Translations under genes and position numbers: made by a program
Assembly (NCBI RefSeq): GCF_014655295.1
Contig: NZ_BNBI01000008.1
Location: 124,001 to 188,000, forward strand
From: Streptomyces fumanus
GTDB taxonomy: Bacteria; Actinomycetota; Actinomycetes; Streptomycetales; Streptomycetaceae
Length of the DNA: 64,000 nt
Direction of reading: 5' to 3'
Notes under the pieces: model-generated
Seen by the model: the letters and a program-made list of their open reading frames with translations, nothing else
Told to the model about the DNA's origin: nothing
Database searches by the model: none
In this document: positions 1 to 8,769 of the stretch, piece by piece
Layout: every line of letters starts with the position of its first letter
How positions within the stretch are numbered: the stretch's first letter is position 1

Positions 1-104
1 GCGGCCAGTCCGCGCACCATCAGACTCACCCAGCAGGGCGTGCCGGGCGCGCGCCGGGCGGGCGGATCGCCGGTCCGGCCGGCCGGTTCCCGTGCGTCGG
101 TCAT
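1..104 (-). CDS. VOC (glyoxalase/bleomycin-resistance fold) family protein, N-terminal fragment
   Basis: Reading the minus strand from an ATG at 104 gives an open frame running off the left edge. The peptide contains PGTPCWVSLMVRGLAA, the characteristic opening of Streptomyces VOC-domain proteins, in which the first beta strand follows a short disordered leader. A purine-rich GGGGAGAG lies just upstream of the ATG as ribosome binding site. Only about 34 residues are visible, so metal ligands and substrate cannot be judged. It is divergent from the sulfurtransferase gene, so the roughly 290 bases between them probably carry both promoters. Confidence 0.6.
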   Translation of the reverse strand, partial: MTDAREPAGRTGDPPARRAPGTPCWVSLMVRGLA

Positions 105-392
105 CGTCACTCTCTCCCCGGCCCCTCCCGGTGGCCGTGTCGCTTCCGCTCGGACGGACCTCCGTGCCGATGCCGGCACCGGCCCCGCTCACGCGTGCTC
201 CGGCCCGCGGGGGCGCGTCCGCCGGAGGACGCCGCCGGGCGGTTCCCGGTCCGGTTCCGCGCACCGGCTGACAGATACCGCCCGGATGTACAGCACGTGC
301 CCGGTCCCGCACGCCGGGTGACCGGGCCTGCCCGGCGGGCAGAGTAGTCCGACAACGCCCCGGCGGCCACCCGGTGGGCCAGGATGGTGGCC

Positions 393-1244
393 ATGAACGT
401 CATCATCTCCGCATCCGAACTCGCGAGCGACCTGGCGGGCGCCCGGCCGCCGGTCCTCCTCGACGTCCGCTGGCAGCTCAGCATGGCCAAGGCGACCGGC
501 GAACCCTCCTTCGACGGCCGGGCCGAGTACGCGGCCGGTCACCTTCCCGGCGCCGTCTTCGTCGACCTCGACCGGGAGCTCGCGGCCCCGCCCGGCCGAG
601 GCGGCCGGCACCCGCTGCCGGACCTCGGGGAGTTCGGCGCCGCGATGCGCCGCGCGGGCGTGTCGGCGGACCGGCCGGTGGTCGTGTACGACGGCGGGCA
701 GGGCTGGGCCGCGGCGCGCGCCTGGTGGCTGCTGCGCTGGACGGGGCACCCGGACGTACGGGTCCTCGACGGCGGCCTGGCGGCCTGGCAGGGCCCGCTG
801 TCGACGGAGGTGCCGCGGCCCGAGCCGGGCGACTTCGAGCCGGTGCCGGGCGAAACGGGCCTGCTCGACGCGGACGCCGCCGCGGCGCTGGCCAAGTCGG
901 GGCTGCTGCTGGACGCCCGCGCGGGAGAGCGGTACCGGGGCGAGGTCGAGCCGATCGACCCGGTGGGCGGGCACATCCCGGGCGCGGTCTCGGCGCCGAC
1001 CACGCAGAACGTGGGCCCGGACGGCCGCCTCCTGCCCGCCGACGAGCTGCGGGCCCGGTTCGCCGCGCTGGGCGTCACGGACGGCACCGAGGTGGGCGTC
1101 TACTGCGGCTCGGGCGTCTCGGCCGCCCACGAGGTGCTGGCCCTGGCGGCGGCGGGCGTACCGGCCGCGCTCTACGCGGGCTCCTGGTCGGAGTGGTCAG
1201 CGGACCCGAACCGGCCGGTCGCCGTGGGGCCTGACCCGCAGTAG
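393..1244 (+). CDS. Thiosulfate/3-mercaptopyruvate sulfurtransferase (two rhodanese domains)
   Basis: About 283 residues with two rhodanese domains, the expected length for SseA/CysA-type enzymes. The N-terminal domain contains LLDVRW and GHLPGAVFVDLD and is the inactive copy. The C-terminal domain contains LLDARAGERYRGE, GHIPGAVSAPT and the active-site loop CGSGVSA, whose cysteine carries the persulfide. The enzyme moves sulfur from thiosulfate or 3-mercaptopyruvate to acceptors such as cyanide or thiols in the cytoplasm. An in-frame ATG nine bases upstream (384) is an alternative start; 393 is preferred because it begins the conserved MNVIISASEL. The gene stands alone, divergent from the VOC gene and convergent with sepH. 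Confidence 0.88.
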   Translation: MNVIISASELASDLAGARPPVLLDVRWQLSMAKATGEPSFDGRAEYAAGHLPGAVFVDLDRELAAPPGRGGRHPLPDLGEFGAAMRRAGVSADRPVVVYDGGQGWAAARAWWLLRWTGHPDVRVLDGGLAAWQGPLSTEVPRPEPGDFEPVPGETGLLDADAAAALAKSGLLLDARAGERYRGEVEPIDPVGGHIPGAVSAPTTQNVGPDGRLLPADELRARFAALGVTDGTEVGVYCGSGVSAAHEVLALAAAGVPAALYAGSWSEWSADPNRPVAVGPDPQ

Positions 1245-1278
1245 CGCGGGGGTCGCGCCGCGGGGTGGGCTCTGACCT

Positions 1279-1332
1279 GCGGCAGTACGGAGGGGCGCGC
1301 TCCGGGCGGCAGTACGGTGGGGCGCGCTCCGG
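1279..1332. repeat. Tandem 27-bp duplication between the sulfurtransferase gene and sepH
   Basis: Two adjacent 27-base copies (1279-1305 and 1306-1332) begin GCGGCAGTACGG and end GGGGCGCGCTCCGG, differing at one base (A versus T at the thirteenth position). They lie in the convergent spacer 1245-1540, which also has a second short duplication of CGGCCCCTCACCCCACA near 1480-1515. The spacer has no gene. Confidence 0.8.
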
Positions 1333-1540
1333 TCCGGGTCCGGATTTCGCACCGGCCCGGAGCGCCACGCCCTGGCCGGTGCCCGGCACAGAAGCGCCGC
1401 ACCCGGTCGCCACCTGGCCGGGACCGTCACACCTCGCCCCGCCTCGACCCGCACAAAAGGGCCGCCCCCACCCAGGAAGCGGCCCCTCACCCCACACGGC
1501 CCCTCACCCCACAGGGCGGCGCGTCACGGCACTCCCCGCG

Positions 1541-2572
1541 TCACTCCTGCTTCTTGCGCCGGGTCCCGAAGACGATCTCGTCCCAGCTCGGGACCGCCGC
1601 CCGGCGTCCCGGACGGACGCCGTCCGCCTCGGCCTGGCGGTCGGTGGAGCCGGTGAGCCGGTCGCGGTGGCTGCTGACGGAACGCGGCATGAGCACGTCC
1701 GCGTAGGCGGACCCCGCGCCGGCCGACGCCGCGGGAGCCGGGGGCTCCTCGACGACCGGTTCCTCGACGGGCTCGTCCGGGGGTTCCGGCGCGGACGCCG
1801 GGCGCTCGGGGACGACCAGGTCGCCCCGGAAGCTCGGCACCGCCTCCAGCAGACTGGTCAGCGAGTCCCGCTCGCTCGCGCTCTCCTCGGCGGCCGGTTC
1901 GCTCGGCGGCGCGGGCAGGCCGGGCCGGTCCAGCGGACGGTCGCGCGGCAGCCGGGCGATGCGCGGGACGAACGGGAAGCTGGGTTCGGGCGCGGCCAGG
2001 TCGTCGGACTCGCCGATCAGCGCGCGGGCCTCCTCGTCGACGGCCTGGACGAGCCGCCGGGGCGGGTCGTAGGTCCAGCTCGCCGAGTGCGGTTCGCCCG
2101 CGACCCGGTAGACGAGGAGGACCTCCCAGGTGCCGTCGTCGCGGCGCCAGGAGTCCCACTGGACGGTGTCCTTCTCGGCGCCGCGCAGCAGCAACCGCTC
2201 CTGGACGGCCTCGCCGAGGGGCGGGCCGGAGTTCTCACCGGGGCGGCGCACGGGGGTCTTGCGGGCGCGCTCGGCCATGAAGGCGCGCTCGGCGAGCACG
2301 GGCCCTTCGAAGCGGCGTACGCGGTCGACGGGGATGCCGGCCATCTGGGCGACCTCTTCCGCGGTCGCGCCGGCTCGTATCCGGGCCTGGATGTCGCGGG
2401 GGCGGAGGTGGCTCTCCACCTCGATCTCGATCTGGCCGAGGCGGGGACGGTCGCCGCGCACGGCGGCGCGGAGCCGTTCGTCGATCGGAAGCGTGTACTC
2501 CGTGCTGTCCGCAGCCTTCAGCACCAGCCGTGTGCCGTCATTCGAGACGGCCACGACACGCAGTTCGGGCAT
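1541..2572 (-). CDS. sepH: SepH, FtsZ-regulating cell division protein (DUF3071)
   Basis: 343 residues beginning MPELRVVAVSNDGTRL, the conserved start of SepH. The N-terminal DUF3071 domain (about residues 1-165) includes the helix-turn-helix-like segment RPRDIQARIRAGATAEEVA. After it comes a long acidic, proline-rich region and a basic C-terminal end (WDEIVFGTRRKKQE). SepH binds FtsZ and stimulates Z-ring assembly during Streptomyces sporulation and vegetative septation. The frame stays open upstream to 2662, but the ATG at 2572 is preceded by GGGAGG at good spacing and matches the family start. The gene is monocistronic with a long upstream region. Confidence 0.93.
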   Translation of the reverse strand: MPELRVVAVSNDGTRLVLKAADSTEYTLPIDERLRAAVRGDRPRLGQIEIEVESHLRPRDIQARIRAGATAEEVAQMAGIPVDRVRRFEGPVLAERAFMAERARKTPVRRPGENSGPPLGEAVQERLLLRGAEKDTVQWDSWRRDDGTWEVLLVYRVAGEPHSASWTYDPPRRLVQAVDEEARALIGESDDLAAPEPSFPFVPRIARLPRDRPLDRPGLPAPPSEPAAEESASERDSLTSLLEAVPSFRGDLVVPERPASAPEPPDEPVEEPVVEEPPAPAASAGAGSAYADVLMPRSVSSHRDRLTGSTDRQAEADGVRPGRRAAVPSWDEIVFGTRRKKQE

Positions 2573-3009
2573 GGGGACCTCCCGGGTGGTGCCTGCCGAC
2601 GTCACGTGCGTCGCTGCTTCCGCTCTGTCGAGTGTGGCCTGCCCGGGTGCAGCCTGCCACAACCTTGCCGAGTTGCCCGGCGTGTCGGGCGCGGGCCCGG
2701 GATCGCCGTTATGGCACGGTTACCTGTTCGCAACGCTAAGTGACCAACTCCGTCACCCTGTGCACCTTGCCCCCTCCCGGCGGACCTTGCGGGCCCCGTG
2801 CCCCCGGACGGGAGACCGGACCCAGGGCTCGCAACAGTACTCCATTTGGGCCACGTGCGTGGATTGGCACGCCGTCGAACTTCCGCGTGGCGATCTTGTA
2901 CGTGGTCTACTTCACGGAATCACCAGAAACGGAACTAATGATTCCGTCCGTACGTCCCCTTCTCGTGCAGCTGTTGGATCACATACGGAAAGACAGGCAA
3001 GGTCCGTAG
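2573..3009. other. Divergent intergenic region of sepH with an inverted repeat
   Basis: About 440 bases separate sepH and the next plus-strand gene. The only clear structure is CGGAATCA (2915-2922) and TGATTCCG (2939-2946), perfect 8-base arms around a 16-base spacer, about 65 bases before the plus-strand start. It may be an operator or a leader hairpin. The open frame across 2740-3009 lacks the third-position GC bias of real genes here. Confidence 0.5.
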
Positions 3010-3870
3010 ATGCGTGAAAGGTCCGGTGTCACAGGCGAGGCGGAGACCCGGGAGGAGAGTGGTACGGCGGTTGACGGCCCGGCGGGGCGGGGGCGGATCG
3101 ACCTGAGCGTGCCCCAGGTCGCGGGCAGCGCGCTGGCGGCCGTGGTGGCCGCCAAGCTGGCCTCCTCCTTCGGGGTGTACGGCACGATCCTCGGCGCGGG
3201 CCTGGTCAGCGCCATCGCGACCTGCGGCGGCACGGTCTTCCAGCACTTCTTCCGGCGCACGGGCGAGCAGTTGAAGGTCAAGCGCGCCGCCGAGCGGCCC
3301 CGGGCGGCGGCCCTGGCGTCCGGCCCCTCGCTGACGGGGGAGTTCGGCGAGGGCACGGTCTACCGCGCGCGGGTCCGGAGCTGGAAGCGTCCGCTGATCG
3401 CCGCCGCCTTGGTCTTCGGCGTGACCATGGGCGGCATCACCGCCTACGAGCTGATCTCCGGCCACAACCTCAGCGGCGGCGCCAGCACCACCGTCGGTGA
3501 CGCCCTGTCCGGTCACCACACGTCCCCGTCGGACCCGGGCGACGCGGACGACTCGGGCGACTCCGGGGGGCCGGGCGGCTCCGGCGGCTCCACCGTCTCC
3601 CCGAGCCCCGGCTCCGACGGCACCGGTTCCGGCACCGGCCCGGGCGGCACCCCGGCGGCCACCCCGTCCGGCTCTGCGAGCGCGGACGACGACGGCGCCT
3701 CGCCCGAGGACACCGCCCAGGAGGACGGCGGTACGCGGTCCACCACACCGGCGCCGACCGCCACCGGCGGCGAGGACCCGACCACCGGGCCCGACGGTTC
3801 GGCTACGGCCCCAGCACCCTCCGCAAGTAGTCGTTCGCAAAGCGGCGATCAGGGTCAAGACGCTCCCTGA
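3010..3870 (+). CDS. Hypothetical membrane protein with a Ser/Pro/Gly-rich C-terminal tail
   Basis: 286 residues. The N-terminal third has an Ala/Gly-rich hydrophobic stretch (about residues 38-80, AGSALAAVVAAKLASSFGVY and following). A basic cytoplasmic-looking linker with FFRRTGEQLKVKR comes next, then a membrane segment at about 122-140 (PLIAAALVFGVTMGG). The last 140 residues are low-complexity Ser, Thr, Pro, Gly and Asp, typical of an extracytoplasmic wall-spanning tail. I do not recognise a catalytic domain. Its 3' end overlaps the convergent oxidase gene by 68 bases, so the tail is read antisense to the oxidase C terminus. Confidence 0.7.
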   Translation: MRERSGVTGEAETREESGTAVDGPAGRGRIDLSVPQVAGSALAAVVAAKLASSFGVYGTILGAGLVSAIATCGGTVFQHFFRRTGEQLKVKRAAERPRAAALASGPSLTGEFGEGTVYRARVRSWKRPLIAAALVFGVTMGGITAYELISGHNLSGGASTTVGDALSGHHTSPSDPGDADDSGDSGGPGGSGGSTVSPSPGSDGTGSGTGPGGTPAATPSGSASADDDGASPEDTAQEDGGTRSTTPAPTATGGEDPTTGPDGSATAPAPSASSRSQSGDQGQDAP

Positions 3871-5128
3871 GCGCGGTGAACTCACCGAAGCGCGGGTACA
3901 CCCGGGAGAAGTACTCGGCGTCCCGGGTGTGCACCTTCCCCCAGTGCGGCCGCCCCTCGTGCGCGGCGAACAGACGCTCGGCGGCGGTGAAGTACGCGTG
4001 GTAGGGCGTCCCCCGGAACATGTGGACGGCGATGTAGGCGGTGTCCCGGCCGGACGCGGTGGACAGCGTGATGTCGTCGGCCGGGGCGGTGCGCACCTCG
4101 ACCGGGAAGCTGATCCGCAGCGGCGAGCGGTCCACCATCGCCTTCAGCTCCCGCAGCGTCTCCACCACGGCCTCGCGCGGCACCGCGTACTCCATCTCCA
4201 CGAACCGCACCCGGCGCGGCGAGGTGAAGACCTTGTACGGGATGTCGGTGTACGTCCGCGCCGACAGCGCCCGGCTGGAGACCCGGGCGAACGCCGGGAT
4301 GGTGGCCGGCACCGCGCGGCCCACCCAGTTGACGGCCTGGAAGGCGCCGTTGGAGAGGAACTCGTCCTCGAACCAGCCCCGGAACCGCCCCACCGGCCGC
4401 TCGGGGCCGGCGCTGCGGTTGTTGCGCTTGGTGATGGTGCTGCCGGTGTGCGGGAACCAGTAGAACTCGAAGTGCTCGTTCTCCGCCCAGAGCTGATCGA
4501 ACTCGGCGAGGACCCGGTCCAGCGGCATGGGTTCCTCGCGGGCGGTGAGCAGGAAGACCGGTTCGACGGCGAAGGTGATCGCGGTGACGACGCCCAGCGC
4601 GCCGAGCCCTATCCGGGCGGCGGCGAAGACGTCCGCGTTCTCGGTGGGGGAGCAGGTGAGAACCGAACCGTCGGCGGTGACCAGCTCCAGCGCGCGGATC
4701 TGGGCGGCGATGGAGGCGGAGTCGCGGCCCGTGCCGTGGGTGCCGGTGCCGACCGCCCCGGAGACCGTCTGCTCCATGATGTCGCCCATGTTGGCCAGCG
4801 ACAGGCCCTCCCGCGCCAGCGCCAGGTTGAGCCGCTTGAGCGGTGTGCCGGCCTCCACCGTGACGGTCATGGCGGTGCGGTCGATGTGCCGTATGCCGGT
4901 CAACAGTTGAGGGCGGATCAACACCCCGTCGGTGGCCGCTATGGACGTGAACGAGTGCCCCGAGCCCACGGCCTTGACGGTCAGCCCGTCCTCGGCGGCC
5001 CGGCGCACCGCCTCGGCCAGTTCCTCGACGGAGGCGGGAGCGACCTCCCGCGCGGGGCGGGCGGAGACGGTGCCTCCCCAGTTACGCCAGGTTCCGTTCT
5101 TCCCGCTCGCCGTGCGTGTGCTGCTCAA
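3803..5128 (-). CDS. FAD-dependent D-arabinono-1,4-lactone oxidase-type sugar oxidase
   Basis: 441 residues from a TTG at 5128. The FAD-binding PCMH domain spans roughly residues 20-185: ASVEELAEAVRRAAEDG, AVGSGHSF around the isoalloxazine site, then GTGTHGTG. The ALO C-terminal domain includes FPVEVRTAPADD and ends in the family signature YPRFGEFTALRERLDPDRRFANDYL. Enzymes of this family oxidise aldono-lactones, alditols or similar sugars with O2, giving H2O2. The TTG follows GGGGAGG by five bases and gives the usual family length; the longer frame to 5203 runs deep into the upstream MFS gene. The two genes overlap by 47 bases and are probably co-transcribed. Confidence 0.85.
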   Translation of the reverse strand: MSSTRTASGKNGTWRNWGGTVSARPAREVAPASVEELAEAVRRAAEDGLTVKAVGSGHSFTSIAATDGVLIRPQLLTGIRHIDRTAMTVTVEAGTPLKRLNLALAREGLSLANMGDIMEQTVSGAVGTGTHGTGRDSASIAAQIRALELVTADGSVLTCSPTENADVFAAARIGLGALGVVTAITFAVEPVFLLTAREEPMPLDRVLAEFDQLWAENEHFEFYWFPHTGSTITKRNNRSAGPERPVGRFRGWFEDEFLSNGAFQAVNWVGRAVPATIPAFARVSSRALSARTYTDIPYKVFTSPRRVRFVEMEYAVPREAVVETLRELKAMVDRSPLRISFPVEVRTAPADDITLSTASGRDTAYIAVHMFRGTPYHAYFTAAERLFAAHEGRPHWGKVHTRDAEYFSRVYPRFGEFTALRERLDPDRRFANDYLRRVLGP

Positions 5129-6326
5129 CGGTCCCTCCCCGACCCGGGGCCGGCCGCTTGAGCCGGCGGTACCCGAGGAAACCGACCGCGGCCGCGACGG
5201 CACCGGCCACCGCCGGCACCCCGTACCCGGCGCGCGCCCCGGCCGCGTCGATCACCCAGCCCCCCGCGGAGGAGCCGAGCGCGACGCCGACCGCGAGTCC
5301 GGTGCTCACCCAGGTCATGCCCTCGGTGAGCTGCGCGCGCGGTACGTGCTCCTCGATGAGGGACATCGTCGTGATCATGGTGGGAGCGACGGAGAGTCCC
5401 GCAACGAACAGCGCCACGGCCAGAAACGGCAGGTTCCCGACCAGTAGGAGGGGGATCATACTCACGGCCATCGCACAGACACCCAGCAGCCAGCGCCGCT
5501 CCGGCGCCCCCGCGGTGCGCAGCAGCCCGAAGACCATGCCCGCCACGCAGGACCCGCCCGCGTACACGGCGAGCACGACGCTCGCGGCGGCCTTGTGCCC
5601 CTCTTCCTCGGCGAAGGCGACGGTGACCACGTCGACCGACCCGAAGATCGCCCCGGTGGCCGCGAAGGTGGCCACCAGGACCCGCAGACCGGGGGCGCGC
5701 AGCGCGCTGCCACCGCCGCTGCGCGTGCGCGGGTGCGGCTCGGGCTCGGTGGCGCGCTGGGCGGTCAGCCAGAAGACTCCCACCGCCAGGAAGCAGGCGG
5801 CCAGCAGCGGCCCGGCCTCCGGGAACCAGGCGGTGGACAGGCCGATGGAGATGATCGGCCCGAAGATGAAGCAGACCTCGTCGATGACGGATTCGAAGGA
5901 GTACGCGGTGTGCAGGTGCGGGGTGCCCCGGTACAGGGCCGCCCAGCGGGCCCGCACCATCGCGCCGAGGCTCGGCACGCAGCCGATGCCGACGCAGGCG
6001 GCGAACAGCACCCAGTCGGGCCAGCGGTAGGAGGCCGCGAGCAGCAGCAGCGCCGACGCGGCCAGGGCTATCAGGGTCACCGGACGCAGCACCCGCCGCT
6101 GCCCGTACTGGTCCACCAGGCGCGAGACCTGGGGGCCGATCAGCGCGGCGGCCAGCGCCAGGGTCGCGGAGAGCGCGCCGGCCAGCCCGTACCGCCCGGT
6201 GAGCTGGGAGACCATGGTCACCACGCCGATGCCCATCATCGACATCGGCATCCGGCCGAGGAAGCCCGCGGCGGAGAAACCCTTGGAGCCGGGGGCGGCG
6301 AACAGGGCGCGGTACGGGCTGGCCAA
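5082..6326 (-). CDS. MFS transporter
   Basis: 414 residues of a twelve-helix major facilitator. The first cytoplasmic loop has VSRLVDQYGQRRVLR, a divergent GxxxDxxGxRR motif, and helices are packed with Ala, Gly and Leu throughout. The start read here is a TTG at 6326 with GGAGA a few bases upstream; an internal methionine near MPMSMMGIGV is a possible alternative. It precedes and overlaps the lactone oxidase gene, so the pair may form one operon. Substrate cannot be inferred, although export of a sugar-derived product would fit. The roughly 220 bases to divergent hemH probably hold both promoters. Confidence 0.85.
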   Translation of the reverse strand: MASPYRALFAAPGSKGFSAAGFLGRMPMSMMGIGVVTMVSQLTGRYGLAGALSATLALAAALIGPQVSRLVDQYGQRRVLRPVTLIALAASALLLLAASYRWPDWVLFAACVGIGCVPSLGAMVRARWAALYRGTPHLHTAYSFESVIDEVCFIFGPIISIGLSTAWFPEAGPLLAACFLAVGVFWLTAQRATEPEPHPRTRSGGGSALRAPGLRVLVATFAATGAIFGSVDVVTVAFAEEEGHKAAASVVLAVYAGGSCVAGMVFGLLRTAGAPERRWLLGVCAMAVSMIPLLLVGNLPFLAVALFVAGLSVAPTMITTMSLIEEHVPRAQLTEGMTWVSTGLAVGVALGSSAGGWVIDAAGARAGYGVPAVAGAVAAAVGFLGYRRLKRPAPGRGGTVEQHTHGEREERNLA

Positions 6327-6545
6327 CGGTGTCTCCGGAGGAAAACGGCTCGGTGCGGCTGGGCGCGGACGGCCCCCCGCGGGCGCGGACGGCCCAGCGC
6401 GGCCCGGACGGGCCCAGTAAGGTCCGAACGCAGTCGATACAGCTTACTGGTCAGGTGACCCTAACGCACCCTTCCGGACCAGTCGGCGCACAGGTGACGC
6501 CCCCGCCGTTTCCCGGCTGTCAGTGCCGGGTGGCAGGATCGAGAC

Positions 6546-7673
6546 ATGCCAGACGTGCTTGACGCCACCCCTTACGACGCCCTGCTGCTGCTCTCCTTCG
6601 GCGGCCCGGAGGGCCCCGACGACGTGGTCCCGTTCCTGGAGAACGTGACGCGCGGGCGGGGCATCCCCAAGGAACGCCTGAAGGAGGTGGGGCAGCACTA
6701 CTTCCTGTTCGGCGGGGTCAGCCCCATCAACGACCAGAACCGCGCGCTGCTGGACGCCCTGCGCAAGGACTTCGCCGAGCACGGCCTGGACCTGCCGGTC
6801 TACTGGGGCAACCGCAACTGGGCGCCTTATCTGACGGACACCCTGCGCGAGATGGTCCGCGACGGCCGGCGCCGCGTCCTCGTCCTCGCCACCAGCGCCT
6901 ACGCCTCGTACTCGGGCTGCCGCCAGTACCGCGAGAACCTCGCCGACGCCCTGGCCACCCTCCAGGCGGAGGGCCTGGAGCTGCCGAAGATCGACAAGCT
7001 GCGGCACTACTTCAACCACCCGGGCTTCGTCGAGCCCATGATCGACGGCGTCCTGCGCTCGCTGGCCGACCTCCCCGAGGAGGTGCGGGACGGCGCCCAC
7101 ATCGCGTTCACCACCCACTCCATCCCGACCTCCGCCGCGGACACCTCCGGCCCCGTCGAGGAGCACGGCGACGGCGGCGCCTACGTCCGCCAGCACCTGG
7201 ACGTGGCCCGGCTGATCGCCGACGCCGTCCGGGAGCGCACCGGCGTGGACCACCCCTGGCAGCTCGTCTACCAGTCGCGGTCCGGCGCCCCGCACATCCC
7301 GTGGCTGGAGCCCGACATCTGCGACCACCTGGAGGAGCGGCACGCGGCCGGCGTCCCCGCCGTGGTGATGGCCCCCATCGGCTTCGTCTCCGACCACATG
7401 GAGGTCCTCTACGACCTCGACACCGAGGCCAAGGCCAAGGCCGAGGAGCTGGGCCTGCCGGTGCGCCGCTCGGCCACCGTCGGCGCCGACCCGCGGTTCG
7501 CCGCGGCCGTGCGCGACCTGGTCCTGGAGCGCGCCGCCGGTGAGCGCGGCCAGGCGGTCACCCCGTGCGCCCTGGGCGCGCTGGGCGCCAGTCACGACCT
7601 CTGCCCGGTGGGCTGCTGCCCGGCCCGCGCCCCCCGCCCCGCCGCCGCGGGCGCCGACAGCCCCTACGCGTGA
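6546..7673 (+). CDS. hemH: Ferrochelatase (coproporphyrin III ferrochelatase, HemH/CpfC)
   Basis: 375 residues matching the ferrochelatase family end to end: YDALLLLSFGGPEGPDDV at the N terminus, the catalytic-histidine region IAFTTHSIPTSAAD, YQSRSGAPHIPWLEPD, and PIGFVSDHMEVLYDLD with the second iron-site glutamate. The C-terminal tail carries cysteines (TPC, DLCPVGCCPA) as in actinobacterial enzymes with a [2Fe-2S] cluster. In actinobacteria the enzyme inserts iron into coproporphyrin III in the coproporphyrin-dependent heme pathway. The stop codon is nine bases from the next gene, whose ribosome binding site overlaps it, so the two are probably co-transcribed. Confidence 0.95.
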   Translation: MPDVLDATPYDALLLLSFGGPEGPDDVVPFLENVTRGRGIPKERLKEVGQHYFLFGGVSPINDQNRALLDALRKDFAEHGLDLPVYWGNRNWAPYLTDTLREMVRDGRRRVLVLATSAYASYSGCRQYRENLADALATLQAEGLELPKIDKLRHYFNHPGFVEPMIDGVLRSLADLPEEVRDGAHIAFTTHSIPTSAADTSGPVEEHGDGGAYVRQHLDVARLIADAVRERTGVDHPWQLVYQSRSGAPHIPWLEPDICDHLEERHAAGVPAVVMAPIGFVSDHMEVLYDLDTEAKAKAEELGLPVRRSATVGADPRFAAAVRDLVLERAAGERGQAVTPCALGALGASHDLCPVGCCPARAPRPAAAGADSPYA

Positions 7674-7681
7674 GGAGCCCC

Positions 7682-8506
7682 GTGACCGACGTGACCGACC
7701 CCCTGCACGCCGAACTCCTCGACATAGCGCGCGAGGCCGCCCGCCGCGCGGGCGAGCTGCTGCGGGACGGCCGCCCGGCCGACCTCGCGGTCGCCGCGAC
7801 CAAGTCCAGCCCGATCGACGTGGTCACCGAGATGGACATCGCGGCCGAGAAGCTGATCACCGGCCTGATCGCCGACCGCCGCCCGGACGACGGGTTCCTC
7901 GGCGAGGAGGGCGCCTCCTCGGACGGCACCAGCGGCGTCCGCTGGGTGATCGACCCGCTCGACGGCACGGTCAACTACCTGTACGGGCTGCCCACCTGGT
8001 CCGTCTCCATCGCCGCCGAGCAGGACGGCGAGCGGGTCGTCGGGGTGGTGGCGGTGCCGATGCGCGGGGAGACGTACCACGCGGTCCGCGGCCGCGGAGC
8101 CTGGGCGACCGGCCCCTGGGACGGGGAGCGGGCCCTGGCCTGCCGCCCCGCGGCCCCGCTGGAGCAGGCCCTGGTCTCCACCGGGTTCAACTACGTCACC
8201 GCCGTGCGCACCCACCAGGCGGAGGTCGCCCGGCGGCTGATCCCGCGCCTGCGGGACATCCGGCGGGGCGGCTCGGCCGCGGTCGACCTGTGCGATCTGG
8301 CCGCCGGCCGGCTCGACGGCTACTACGAGCGCGGACTGCACCCCTGGGACGTGGCCGCGGGCGACCTGATCGCCCGCGAGGCGGGCGCGCTGACCGGCGG
8401 GCGCCCTGGGGAGCGCCCGTCCTACGACCTGACGGTCGCGGCCACCCCGGGCGTCTTCGAACCCCTCCAGGCCCTCCTTGAGGACCTCGGCGCCTGGCAC
8501 GACTGA
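7682..8506 (+). CDS. Inositol monophosphatase family protein
   Basis: 274 residues from a GTG at 7682 preceded by AGGAG inside the hemH stop region. All IMPase-superfamily Mg-binding motifs are present: GEEGA for the first metal site, WVIDPLDGTVNY, and a C-terminal HPWDVAAGDLIAREAGA motif. The family removes phosphate from inositol-1-phosphate, histidinol phosphate, fructose-1,6-bisphosphate or PAP. Sequence motifs alone do not tell these apart. It lies directly behind hemH and ends at a strong terminator. Confidence 0.9.
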   Translation: MTDVTDPLHAELLDIAREAARRAGELLRDGRPADLAVAATKSSPIDVVTEMDIAAEKLITGLIADRRPDDGFLGEEGASSDGTSGVRWVIDPLDGTVNYLYGLPTWSVSIAAEQDGERVVGVVAVPMRGETYHAVRGRGAWATGPWDGERALACRPAAPLEQALVSTGFNYVTAVRTHQAEVARRLIPRLRDIRRGGSAAVDLCDLAAGRLDGYYERGLHPWDVAAGDLIAREAGALTGGRPGERPSYDLTVAATPGVFEPLQALLEDLGAWHD

Positions 8507-8547
8507 CCCGGCCGCGCCGGTGCGCACCGGCCCCGCGCGCACAAGCG

Positions 8548-8579
8548 GGAACCCCGGCGCTGGATCCCGCCGGGGTTCC
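8548..8579. terminator. Bidirectional hairpin terminator between convergent genes
   Basis: A perfect 12-base stem (GGAACCCCGGCG at 8548-8559 with CGCCGGGGTTCC at 8568-8579) closes an 8-base loop. It sits between the end of the IMPase gene and the end of the minus-strand 57-residue gene and can serve both. Confidence 0.8.
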
Positions 8580-8595
8580 ACAGCTCACGGGCCGG

Positions 8596-8769
8596 TCAGA
8601 GGCTGGGCGCGCTCACCTCCACGCCGTGTTCGGCGGCGAGTCGGCGGAGGTCGTCCAGTTCGCCGAGTTCCACCTCGACGAGGAAGTCGTCGCCCTCGTC
8701 ACGGGCCCGCGAGAGGTCGGACTCGGTCGCCTTTATGCGCTGCAGAAGTCCTGCGGTGAAAGCGTCCAT
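8596..8769 (-). CDS. Small conserved hypothetical protein (57 aa), probably coiled coil
   Basis: 57 residues from an ATG at 8769 with GAGGGGG seven bases upstream. The protein starts MDAFTAGLLQRIKATESDLS and ends AAEHGVEVSAPSL. It is charged, helical and Leu-rich with heptad-like spacing (LLQRI, VEVELGELDDLRRL), suggesting a short coiled coil. It has no membrane segment, cysteine pair or known catalytic motif. Similar short proteins are widespread in Streptomyces without an assigned role. Third-position GC bias across the frame supports it as a real gene. Confidence 0.7.
   Translation of the reverse strand: MDAFTAGLLQRIKATESDLSRARDEGDDFLVEVELGELDDLRRLAAEHGVEVSAPSL

Noticed and set aside
1265..2743. 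492-residue frame antisense to sepH
   Set aside because: A GC-bias shadow of sepH with Gly/Arg-rich composition and no recognisable domain.
2740..3009. 89-residue plus-strand open frame abutting the gene at 3010
   Set aside because: Its codons lack third-position GC bias, it contains the 2915-2946 inverted repeat and it resembles no family. It is treated as leader DNA.
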